From CAZOVK01 sp964583165 (GTDB lineage: Bacteria > Bacillota > Clostridia > Lachnospirales > WRAX01): a DNA stretch of 6,722 bases. The notes under the pieces are model-generated. The model searched no databases. It was not told the DNA's origin and saw only the letters and a list, made by a program, of their open reading frames with translations. This document shows, piece by piece, positions 1-4,955 of this stretch. The position numbers were made by a program, and so were the translations under genes. Location of the stretch: positions 1-6,722 of the forward strand of contig CAZOVK010000101.1 of the NCBI GenBank assembly GCA_964583165.1. The letters are read 5' to 3'. How positions within the stretch are numbered: position 1 is the first letter of the stretch; every line of letters starts with the position of its first letter.

Positions 1-38
1 AATTTTTAGCAAAAACCTACAAAATTTTATTCGCAAGC

Positions 39-67
39 TTGAAAATTTACGTTAGCCGTGATATGAT
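39..67 (+). promoter_or_regulatory. Sigma-A type promoter of rbsK
   Basis: TTGAAA at 39-44 and TATGAT at 62-67 are separated by 17 bp, each matching five of six bases of the housekeeping consensus. Transcription would begin near 74, giving a leader of about 37 nt before the rbsK start. The 8-bp palindrome CAAGCTTG (34-41) overlaps the -35 box and could be a repressor site, but that is only suggested by its position. Confidence 0.7.
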
Positions 68-110
68 AGAAAAGAAATCTTTGATAATAAACTAAGAGGG
101 TAGGGCAAAA

Positions 111-1034
111 ATGAATAAAATAACCGTTGTAGGTTCACTGTTAATTGATATGGTTGGGCGACTTGAACGCTTCCCCGAGGTTGGAGAAACACTCATGGTT
201 GACGAATACGGCGAATTTCTGGGTGGTAAAGGCGCGAATCAGTGTGTCGCGATTCGGCGTTTGGGCGGTAATGTCGAGATGATTGGCATGACAGGTGATG
301 ACGCGGGGCGGCAGAAGTATTTGAAACTGTTCGCCGATGAGGGTATTATCTGTGATAATGTATTCACAAATACAGAAATCCCAACGGGATTTGCGCAGAT
401 TCATATTGACAAGAATGCGCAGAATAAGATTGTTGTTATACCGGGGGCTAATTTGATGTTTGGGTTGGAGCATCTGAAAGCCGTTGATGAGGTTCTGGCA
501 AAATCTGATATAGTAGTGACACAGCTGGAGTTTCCGCGCCATGTGAGTGTTGAACTGCTTAAACGCTGTAAGGAGTTGGGTGTTCCTGTGCTTTTGAATC
601 CCGCGCCCGCAACGGCTTTAGAGTTAGACGTTCTCGCGCTTGCTGAATACATCACGCCTAATGAGTTAGAGCTCGCGACACTCGCGGGTATGCCGACAGA
701 AACTGAAGAAGAACTGTACGCCGCCGCCCAAAAACTCCTTGATGCGGGTGTGAAGAACATAATCGCGACTATCGGCGAAAAGGGCGCGTTAATCGCGAAT
801 GCGGAGGGCTTCCGTGTTGTCAAGGGCTATAACGTCGATTGTATAGACACAGTAGGAGCGGGCGACAGCTTCACAGCGGCTTTAGCCGTCGCGCTCACAG
901 AGGGCAAAACTCTTGACGAAGCCGCGAGTTTCGCCAATGCTATGGGTGCGCTCACAGTCACAGAGCGCGGCGCAATACCTTCACTTCATACACGCGCCCA
1001 GGTGGACGAGTTTATAAAGAGCCAAACACGCTAA
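111..1034 (+). CDS. rbsK: Ribokinase (PfkB-family sugar kinase)
   Basis: This is a 307-residue cytoplasmic PfkB-family kinase, normal length for ribokinase, which phosphorylates D-ribose at O5 with ATP. The N-terminal sugar-binding signature GGKGANQ is at residues 38-44, NPAPA at 163-167, TPNELE at 182-187, and the ATP/anion-hole motif DTVGAGD at 246-252, where Asp252 is the expected catalytic base. The combination of GGKGANQ, NPAPA and TPNE favours ribokinase over fructokinase or adenosine kinase, but another pentose or nucleoside-derived substrate is possible. The ATG at 111 follows the G-rich site AGAGGGTAGGG (95-105) and the protein begins with the usual beta-strand leading to GS..D. No ribose transporter or RbsR regulator is present, so it appears to be a single-gene transcription unit, perhaps salvaging ribose from nucleoside breakdown. 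Confidence 0.93.
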   Translation: MNKITVVGSLLIDMVGRLERFPEVGETLMVDEYGEFLGGKGANQCVAIRRLGGNVEMIGMTGDDAGRQKYLKLFADEGIICDNVFTNTEIPTGFAQIHIDKNAQNKIVVIPGANLMFGLEHLKAVDEVLAKSDIVVTQLEFPRHVSVELLKRCKELGVPVLLNPAPATALELDVLALAEYITPNELELATLAGMPTETEEELYAAAQKLLDAGVKNIIATIGEKGALIANAEGFRVVKGYNVDCIDTVGAGDSFTAALAVALTEGKTLDEAASFANAMGALTVTERGAIPSLHTRAQVDEFIKSQTR

Positions 1035-1050
1035 CATAAGAAAAGAGGGT

Positions 1051-1086
1051 AGGGAGGTATGGAATTGTGATGCCCTCCCTTTATTT
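1051..1086 (+). terminator. Weak terminator-like hairpin after rbsK
   Basis: AGGGAGG (1051-1057) pairs perfectly with CCTCCCT (1074-1080) around a 16-nt loop and is followed by TTATTTG. The position 16 nt after the rbsK stop fits a terminator, but the large loop and interrupted T-run make it weak. The left arm is also a good Shine-Dalgarno sequence, so the hairpin could instead mask a ribosome site. Confidence 0.45.
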
Positions 1087-1129
1087 GAATATCACGGTTA
1101 CTATGACCCCGAAAAATATTCGCATAAGT

Positions 1130-1212
1130 CAACTACGTTGGACTCTTCACAGTCATGCTGTGCAGAGATTGTCGATTAAGAAACGAAATTGACTTCGTTG
1201 CCAACGTAGTTG
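1130..1212. repeat. 83-bp element with 12-bp terminal inverted repeats and two inner hairpins
   Basis: CAACTACGTTGG (1130-1141) and CCAACGTAGTTG (1201-1212) are perfect inverted repeats. Between them lie two further hairpins. The first pairs 1143-1146 plus 1148-1152 with 1158-1162 plus 1164-1167, with one mismatch and a TCATG loop. The second pairs AACGAA (1182-1187) with TTCGTT (1194-1199). As RNA or cruciform DNA this folds into a three-way junction. It could be a small non-autonomous palindromic repeat (REP- or MITE-like), a structured leader, or an operator. The right arm lies inside the spacer of the promoter at 1189-1218. I see no flanking target-site duplication. Confidence 0.6.
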
Positions 1213-1218
1213 TATAAT
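1189..1218 (+). promoter_or_regulatory. Strong sigma-A type promoter for the small membrane protein
   Basis: TTGACT (1189-1194) and a perfect TATAAT (1213-1218) are 18 bp apart. The spacer contains the right 12-bp arm of the inverted-repeat element, so a protein bound to that arm, or cruciform extrusion, would affect RNA polymerase. Initiation is expected near 1225, about 22 nt before the downstream start codon. Confidence 0.72.
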
Positions 1219-1246
1219 TTTATAGAATTCGAAAGGATGTCGCAAC

Positions 1247-1468
1247 ATGAAAAACAACTTGGGGCTATTGATTTGTTTTGTAAGTAGCTCTCTAGCCCTG
1301 CTTATTTCCATAATCTTGCTTTATAATATGGGACACTATGTCGACGAATATGGAACATCGCCGTCCGTTGTATATGGCGGAGATTTTTGGCTTTATATGG
1401 CGTGGCTAAGATTGGCGCTGCTTAGTCTTACAACAGCCATTTCAGGAATTAAACTGTTTCGTAAGTGA
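1247..1468 (+). CDS. Small two-helix membrane protein, unknown function
   Basis: This 73-residue protein is not one I recognise. It shows two hydrophobic segments, about residues 5-27 (rich in Leu, Ile and Ser) and 49-68 (WLYMAWLRLALL...), joined by a loop with acidic, Tyr and Gly residues (HYVDEYGTSPSVVYGGD). It ends in a basic tail, KLFRK. Positive charges at both ends and an acidic loop suggest both termini are cytoplasmic with the loop outside. The start is supported by AAAGGA at 1232-1237, 9 nt before the ATG, and by the strong promoter just upstream. The next gene, an HxlR regulator, begins about 70 nt later, so the two may share a transcript. It resembles small orphan membrane proteins of accessory regions; no catalytic motif is visible. 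Confidence 0.72.
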   Translation: MKNNLGLLICFVSSSLALLISIILLYNMGHYVDEYGTSPSVVYGGDFWLYMAWLRLALLSLTTAISGIKLFRK

Positions 1469-1471
1469 GAA

Positions 1472-1486
1472 AATGTTTATAACATT
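1472..1486. promoter_or_regulatory. Candidate operator upstream of the HxlR gene
   Basis: AATGTT and AACATT form a perfect 6-bp inverted repeat around a TAT spacer, 52 bp before the regulator's start. A short dyad here would suit autoregulation by a dimeric winged-helix protein, but the assignment rests on symmetry and position only. No convincing -35/-10 pair accompanies it, so the regulator may be read from the upstream promoter. Confidence 0.3.
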
Positions 1487-1522
1487 GGCCCAATTATCCA
1501 CATGGGATGAATCTACGTTTGC

Positions 1523-1531
1523 AGGTAGGTG
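1523..1531 (+). promoter_or_regulatory. Ribosome binding site fixing the HxlR start at 1538
   Basis: AGGTAGGTG ends 6 nt before the ATG at 1538. The upstream in-frame GTG at 1529 lies inside this site and so cannot be the start served by it. Confidence 0.6.
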
Positions 1532-1537
1532 ATAAAA

Positions 1538-1897
1538 ATGAAAATGCGTGACGAATACACGTGCCCTTTGGAACTGACACATGACATTACTAAGGGAAAG
1601 TGGAAACCGATTATTTTGTGGCAACTCGGCAAAAATCCATCATCTTTATCGCAGCTTGAAAAAGGGATTAAAGGCATTAGTCAGAAAATGTTGCTTGAAC
1701 AGCTTAAAGAGCTTGCAGAGTATGGTATGGTAACAAAAAAGACTTTCGAAGGTTACCCCTTAAAGGTTGAATATTTCTTGACAGAGCGCGGGCAAAAGCT
1801 ACTTGATGCTATCACAATTATGCAGGGTATCGGTGTTGACTTAATGAAAGAAAACGGAATGACTGATGTTTTGAAGGCCAATGGATTCATCGACTAA
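1538..1897 (+). CDS. HxlR-family winged-helix transcriptional regulator
   Basis: This 119-residue protein matches the HxlR (DUF24) family in length and order. It begins with a CPLELTHDITKGKWKPIILWQL-type segment: Cys9-Pro, then the family hallmark GKWKP...L. A recognition region (SQLEKGIKGISQKMLLEQLKEL) follows, and then the wing (YPLKVEYFLTERGQKLL). HxlR proteins are dimeric DNA-binding repressors or activators. Some members, such as YodB and HypR, sense electrophiles or oxidants through a Cys at this N-terminal position, so Cys9 may be a sensor. The ATG at 1538 is preferred over the in-frame GTG at 1529, which overlaps the Shine-Dalgarno site. The next gene encodes a flavin-fold protein 86 bp downstream on the same strand, a likely target. 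The effector cannot be told from sequence. Confidence 0.9.
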   Translation: MKMRDEYTCPLELTHDITKGKWKPIILWQLGKNPSSLSQLEKGIKGISQKMLLEQLKELAEYGMVTKKTFEGYPLKVEYFLTERGQKLLDAITIMQGIGVDLMKENGMTDVLKANGFID

Positions 1898-1921
1898 ACA
1901 TACACACAAAAAAGTGGGTAA

Positions 1922-1950
1922 TTTACTTAATCTGCGTTTTGTTGCATTAT
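1922..1950 (+). promoter_or_regulatory. Possible promoter of the flavin-fold protein gene
   Basis: TTTACT (1922-1927) and CATTAT (1945-1950) are 17 bp apart, each with four of six consensus bases. The -35 box overlaps the palindrome GTAATTTAC (1918-1926), which could be an operator for the neighbouring HxlR regulator. The call is weak. Confidence 0.35.
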
Positions 1951-1983
1951 CTTAAATAAGAGAATCCGTTAAGGAGGATTTTT

Positions 1984-2403
1984 ATGTTAAGAGATGCAGA
2001 ACAAACAATCGGTAACATGCTTGATATGCAAAGCACTGTATATATAAGCTCGGTGGATAAAGACGGGTTTCCATGCACTAGAGCTATGCTGGGAATAAGA
2101 GAGCGTGAAGGCATCAAGACCATTTATTTCAGCACAAATACCGCTTCTATTAAAGTGGAGCAATACAGGCAATATCCAAAAGCTTGTATATATTTTTGTG
2201 ACAAGCGTTTTTTTAGGGGTTGTATGCTCAAGGGAACTGTTGAGGTAATGACTGACCCCGAAACAAAAGAGCGTATTTGGCGAGATGGAGATACTATGTA
2301 TTACCCCAAGGGCGTGACCGATTCCAATTACTGCGTGCTAAAGTTCACTATAAAAAGCGGCAGATATTACAGCAATTTTTCATCAGAAGATTTTGAAGTG
2401 TGA
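1984..2403 (+). CDS. Pyridoxamine 5'-phosphate oxidase-family (FMN split-barrel) protein
   Basis: This 139-residue protein has the layout of the short split-barrel flavoproteins related to general stress protein 26. An N-terminal helix (RDAEQTIGNMLD) is followed by strands TVYISSVDKDGFPCTRAM (residues 18-35) and IKTIYFSTNTASIKVEQYRQYPKACIYF (44-71). Next come GTVEVMTDPETKERIW (84-99) and the C-terminal YCVLKFTIKSGRYYSNF (116-132), typical of this subgroup. Family members bind FMN or related cofactors and reduce or oxidise small molecules. True pyridoxine oxidase activity is unlikely because the protein is much shorter than PdxH (about 210-220 residues). The start is certain: AAGGAGGA (1971-1978) precedes the ATG. 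Its place just after an HxlR regulator suggests induction by electrophiles, quinones or another xenobiotic, an inference from context. Confidence 0.85.
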   Translation: MLRDAEQTIGNMLDMQSTVYISSVDKDGFPCTRAMLGIREREGIKTIYFSTNTASIKVEQYRQYPKACIYFCDKRFFRGCMLKGTVEVMTDPETKERIWRDGDTMYYPKGVTDSNYCVLKFTIKSGRYYSNFSSEDFEV

Positions 2404-2425
2404 TTAAATGTGATTCATTTTGAGC

Positions 2426-2455
2426 TTGACAATTGTGAGGAACGAAAACTAAACT
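2426..2455 (+). promoter_or_regulatory. Possible promoter of the deaminase-NUDIX unit
   Basis: A perfect TTGACA (2426-2431) lies 18 bp before TAAACT (2450-2455, four of six consensus bases). Initiation near 2462 would leave about 27 nt before the deaminase start. AGGAA (2438-2442) and TTCCT (2455-2459) form a small dyad around the spacer. The -10 box is weak, so activation or another -10 choice is possible. Confidence 0.48.
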
Positions 2456-2488
2456 TCCTATTTTTAACTTCTGCTAGGGAGGTGTGAT

Positions 2489-3139
2489 ATGAGTTTTTTA
2501 GACATTGAATATGGGTTTCAACAAGCATTCTTAGCCGCGTGGAGTGCATACAAGCGCGGCAGTATTCCTGTTGGGTGCGCTATTGTAGATACAGAAAACC
2601 GATTGGTTGCAACAGGTGAAAACAGCATTTATGCCACTGACGGTAATGAGATTATCACCAATCACAGTCTTGCACATGCTGAACTTAACGCGATACTGAA
2701 GGTCGCGTATGCCAAACATGGCGATAAACTTCGTTCATATACCCTATATACCACTATGGAACCTTGCCCTCTGTGTTTCGGCGCGATTGTGCAAGGGCAG
2801 ATTAGGCATGTGAAATTTGCCGTAATCGATAAACTGGGTGGGGCGGCCGCGCTGAATAAAACACTTGACTACATCAAAAGTCAGCACATAGATATTCAAA
2901 GCTCTGACGAAGTCTTACAGATATTGCAAATATGCTTGGTGGTATATAGAAGGCTTCAGCTGGGGTTAGGCGATAACAATGACTTGTTTGGTATTTATCG
3001 TGAGTATTGCCCTATTGGGGTGAAAGTTGGGCAGCAGTTGTATGCCGATGAGAAATTTAACAACATGGTTTTACATAATGAGAACCCCGTCTATATCTAC
3101 GACTACATTCTAAACATCATCGAAAACATGTCGTTGTAA
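2489..3139 (+). CDS. Zinc-dependent nucleoside/nucleobase deaminase, TadA-like, with C-terminal extension
   Basis: Residues 1 to about 150 form a cytidine/deoxycytidylate deaminase-fold domain. The zinc and proton-shuttle motif is HAE (His63, Glu65), followed by PCPLC with Cys93 and Cys96, in the form TMEPCPLCFGAIVQGQIRHVKFA close to TadA and guanine deaminase. It should hydrolyse the exocyclic amine of a purine or pyrimidine base, releasing ammonia. The total of 216 residues exceeds the roughly 150-170 of TadA or guanine deaminase. The last ~65 residues (after NNDLFGIYREYCPIG) are an extension with no motif I recognise. A tRNA role is therefore not favoured; a free base, nucleoside or nucleotide substrate is likelier but undetermined. 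AGGGAGGTG (2476-2484) supports the ATG at 2489. A NUDIX hydrolase gene begins 11 nt after the stop, so the two are probably one operon for nucleotide salvage or pool cleaning. Confidence 0.85.
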   Translation: MSFLDIEYGFQQAFLAAWSAYKRGSIPVGCAIVDTENRLVATGENSIYATDGNEIITNHSLAHAELNAILKVAYAKHGDKLRSYTLYTTMEPCPLCFGAIVQGQIRHVKFAVIDKLGGAAALNKTLDYIKSQHIDIQSSDEVLQILQICLVVYRRLQLGLGDNNDLFGIYREYCPIGVKVGQQLYADEKFNNMVLHNENPVYIYDYILNIIENMSL

Positions 3140-3140
3140 T

Positions 3141-3146
3141 GGAGGT
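3141..3146 (+). promoter_or_regulatory. Ribosome binding site marking the original NUDIX start at 3151
   Basis: GGAGGT sits 4 nt before the ATG at 3151 and directly follows the deaminase stop. It shows that translation was meant to start here rather than at the TTG at 3246, which has no comparable site. Confidence 0.7.
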
Positions 3147-3150
3147 AATA

Positions 3151-3635
3151 ATGAACTATGTGGAGGATATCAGAAAGTTAGTTGGGCATAAATGTTTGAT
3201 ACTAAATGGTAGTGCTGTGTTATTCAAAACAATCATGGGCAGATTTTGCTACAACAACGGAAATCTCCATACGGAAGATGGGGTTTGCCTGGTGGTTTGA
3301 TGGAATTGGGCGAGTCAACGATTGATACGGCAAGGCGCGAGGTTCTCGAAGAAACAGGGCTGACAGTCGGCGCGCTGAAATTGCTTGGTGTATACTCGGG
3401 TAAAGATTATTTATGTACCGCCCCGAATGGTGATGAGTGGTATGTAGTCACCACAACTTATTTTACGGACGACTATTTCGGTGATATAGTTGTTAATGAT
3501 GATGAATCCATTAAGATTGAATGGTTTAGCCCAAAGGAACTGCTTGATGATGTCGCGAAAACGCATAGGTCTATGATTGTGGATTACTTACTGGTAAATG
3601 AAAACCAAACTGCCTATTTACAATTTAAGTCATAG
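3151..3635 (+). pseudogene. NUDIX hydrolase, broken by a one-base frameshift
   Basis: From the ATG at 3151 the reading frame gives MNYVEDIRKLVGHKCLILNG followed by SAV, a typical start for this NUDIX subgroup. It then leaves the family pattern and stops at 3298-3300. From about 3219 the next frame continues it exactly, with VIQNNHGQILLQQRKSPYGR and then WGLPGG. Joined at 3217-3221, where one base appears to be missing, the product would be about 161 residues, the normal family length. The downstream part keeps the complete NUDIX box: Gly of GLMELGE, then REVLEETGL, with all metal-binding glutamates. Such enzymes hydrolyse nucleoside diphosphates linked to another group, for example oxidised or deaminated NTPs. 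No slippery heptamer is visible at the junction, so programmed frameshifting is unlikely. A sequencing or assembly error is a real alternative; the intact remainder suggests a recent event. It follows the deaminase by 11 nt in an apparent operon. Confidence 0.85.
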
Positions 3636-3638
3636 GCA
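3611..3638 (+). promoter_or_regulatory. Hairpin spanning the NUDIX stop codon and the ald -35 region
   Basis: TGCCTAT (3611-3617) and ATAGGCA (3632-3638) are perfect inverted repeats around 14 nt and include the NUDIX stop. The AT-rich TTATTATATATATG follows. It could act as a weak terminator of the deaminase-NUDIX transcript, or as an operator of ald, because it encloses the -35 box. Confidence 0.4.
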
Positions 3639-3645
3639 TTATTAT
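3617..3645 (+). promoter_or_regulatory. Sigma-A type promoter of ald
   Basis: TTTACA (3617-3622) and TATTAT (3640-3645) are 17 bp apart, each with five of six consensus bases. The promoter overlaps the last codons of the NUDIX gene and implies that alanine dehydrogenase is transcribed on its own, starting near 3652. Confidence 0.65.
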
Positions 3646-3667
3646 ATATATGTTAATTTTTCCACAT

Positions 3668-3674
3668 GGGAGGA
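3668..3674 (+). promoter_or_regulatory. Ribosome binding site fixing the ald start at 3679
   Basis: GGGAGGA lies 4 nt before the ATG at 3679. It decides against the in-frame ATG at 3598, which would overlap the NUDIX gene and add 27 unrelated residues. Confidence 0.8.
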
Positions 3675-3678
3675 AGCT

Positions 3679-4791
3679 ATGAAGGTTGGTTGCGTAACAG
3701 AAATCAAGAAACATGAGTACCGTATCGGCTTAACGCCGGACAATGTGAAATCTTACACGCTTCATGGGCATACTGTGCTGATTCAGAAAGACGGCGGCTT
3801 AGGCTCGGGCTTTACGAATGAGGAGTATGTGGCGGCGGGCGCTACAATCGTTGACTGCGCTGATGATATTTGGGCTGACGCGGACATGATAGTTAAGGTC
3901 AAGGAGCCGCTGGCTGAAGAATATCCCAAAATGCGCCATGGTCAGATTCTTTATACCTACTTGCATTTAGCCGCAGACCGCGAGCTGACCGATGCTGTTG
4001 TCGCGTCGGGCGTAAACGGTGTGGCATATGAAACAGTAACTGACGAACACGGCGGTTTGCCGCTTCTGAAACCCATGAGCGAAATCGCCGGGCGTTTGAG
4101 CGTTCAAGAGGGTGCTAAGTGCCTTGAAAAGCCGTTTGGCGGGCGTGGCGTTCTGCTTTCGGGCGTACCGGGCGTTCCTCGCGCTAAGGTTGTTATTCTG
4201 GGCGGTGGTGTCGTCGGCACAAATGCGGCGAAAATCGCTATGGGCATGGGCGCAACAGTAAGTATTCTTGACCTTAACCTTGACAGACTGACATATCTTG
4301 ACGACGTTTACGGCGCGAAGCTTCAAACACTGTATTCCACGCCTGCTACAATAGAGAACGAACTCAAGGAAGCCGATTTGGTTGTCGGCGCCGTACTTAT
4401 CCCTGGTGCGTCCGCTCCTAAGCTCATTAAGCGCGAACACTTAAAGCTTATGAAACCCGGCAGCGTAATTGTTGACGTGGCTGTAGACCAAGGTGGTTGC
4501 TGTGAAACAACAAAAGCGACTTACCATGACAACCCGACATTCGTTGTTGACGGCGTTGTTCACTATTGCGTAGCGAACATGCCGGGCGCAACACCCCGCA
4601 CAAGCACAATCGCGCTTACAAATGCGACGCTGCGCCGCGGTCTTTTGCTCGCTGATAAGGGGCTTGAAGCCGCCTGCAAGATTGACAAGGGTATCGCTGA
4701 CGGCGTGAATACATACAAGGGTAAGCTCGTCTGCAAGTCTGTAGCCGATAGCTTCGGTATTGAATACACTGACATCATGTCGATAATCTAA
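3679..4791 (+). CDS. ald: Alanine dehydrogenase
   Basis: This 370-residue cytoplasmic enzyme interconverts L-alanine and pyruvate plus ammonia with NAD+. Its length and N-terminus (MKVGCVTEIKKHEYRIGLTP) match the family exactly. The substrate and catalytic residues are in their standard places: Arg15, Lys75 (in KVKEP), His96 (in YTYLHLA) and Asp270 (in VDVAVDQGG). The NAD-binding Rossmann loop GGGVVGTNAA is at 175-184, with Asp198 at the end of the second strand to hold the adenosine ribose. In sporulating Firmicutes, Ald lets cells use alanine as carbon and nitrogen source and supports normal sporulation, which fits its place before spoIIGA-sigE, although terminators and a separate promoter separate them. 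It has its own promoter at the 3' end of the NUDIX gene, a strong ribosome site, and two hairpins after the stop. Nothing appears damaged. Confidence 0.97.
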   Translation: MKVGCVTEIKKHEYRIGLTPDNVKSYTLHGHTVLIQKDGGLGSGFTNEEYVAAGATIVDCADDIWADADMIVKVKEPLAEEYPKMRHGQILYTYLHLAADRELTDAVVASGVNGVAYETVTDEHGGLPLLKPMSEIAGRLSVQEGAKCLEKPFGGRGVLLSGVPGVPRAKVVILGGGVVGTNAAKIAMGMGATVSILDLNLDRLTYLDDVYGAKLQTLYSTPATIENELKEADLVVGAVLIPGASAPKLIKREHLKLMKPGSVIVDVAVDQGGCCETTKATYHDNPTFVVDGVVHYCVANMPGATPRTSTIALTNATLRRGLLLADKGLEAACKIDKGIADGVNTYKGKLVCKSVADSFGIEYTDIMSII

Positions 4792-4800
4792 GTTTATTAT

Positions 4801-4834
4801 AAATGGGCGGCGGTCTGTGACTTGCCGCCCATTT
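4801..4834 (+). other. Perfect 11-bp hairpin just after ald
   Basis: AAATGGGCGGC (4801-4811) pairs with GCCGCCCATTT (4824-4834) around a 12-nt loop, 9 nt after the ald stop. No T-run follows, so it is more likely a 3' stabilising or transcript-end structure than the terminator itself, which comes next. In the other direction the flanking AAAT gives no U-run either. Confidence 0.6.
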
Positions 4835-4860
4835 GCCCGCCTGCGCCATTGCGTTTTTTG

Positions 4861-4892
4861 TCACCTACTTTTTTGGAGTAGGTGATTTTTTA
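4861..4892 (+). terminator. Intrinsic terminator after ald
   Basis: TCACCTACT (4861-4869) pairs perfectly with AGTAGGTGA (4877-4885) around a 7-nt loop and is followed at once by TTTTTTATT. This is a good Rho-independent terminator separating ald from the sporulation genes. Confidence 0.82.
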
Positions 4893-4918
4893 TTACACTG
4901 ATTTTCTCACCCATGATT

Positions 4919-4924
4919 TATAAT
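4919..4924 (+). promoter_or_regulatory. -10 box of a likely regulated spoIIGA promoter
   Basis: A perfect TATAAT lies 25 nt upstream of the first likely transcribed Shine-Dalgarno base. At 17 bp upstream the sequence CACTGA (4896-4901) is not a -35 box, and TTACAC (4893-4898) is 20 bp away. A good -10 without a -35 is expected of a Spo0A-activated promoter such as spoIIG of Bacillus subtilis, but I see no clear 0A box (TGTCGAA-like) in this gap. Confidence 0.45.
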
Positions 4925-4942
4925 ACATGCAAGGTTTGTTTC

Positions 4943-4946
4943 GGAG
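4943..4946 (+). promoter_or_regulatory. Ribosome binding site of spoIIGA
   Basis: GGAG lies 9 nt before the ACG at 4956, a normal distance, but only 2 nt before the out-of-frame ATG at 4949, which opens a 7-codon frame. It is 51 nt from the first canonical in-frame ATG at 4998, where no Shine-Dalgarno site is visible. Confidence 0.5.
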
Positions 4947-4955
4947 TGATGCTCT

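Noticed and set aside
1529..1537. GTG start for the HxlR regulator
   Set aside because: It lies within the Shine-Dalgarno site that serves the ATG at 1538.
3213..3250. Programmed ribosomal frameshift in the NUDIX gene
   Set aside because: There is no X-XXY-YYZ heptamer in the right phase and no stimulatory hairpin directly after; a mutation or sequence error is simpler.
1497..3671. Shared 11-mer TCCACATGGGA at 1497-1507 and 3661-3671
   Set aside because: It is short, its relation to the two genes differs, and in the second copy it merges into a ribosome site; chance is enough.
3598..3678. Upstream in-frame ATG (3598) extending alanine dehydrogenase by 27 residues
   Set aside because: It overlaps the NUDIX gene and the ald promoter, lacks a ribosome site, and adds residues foreign to the family; the ATG at 3679 gives the exact family N-terminus.
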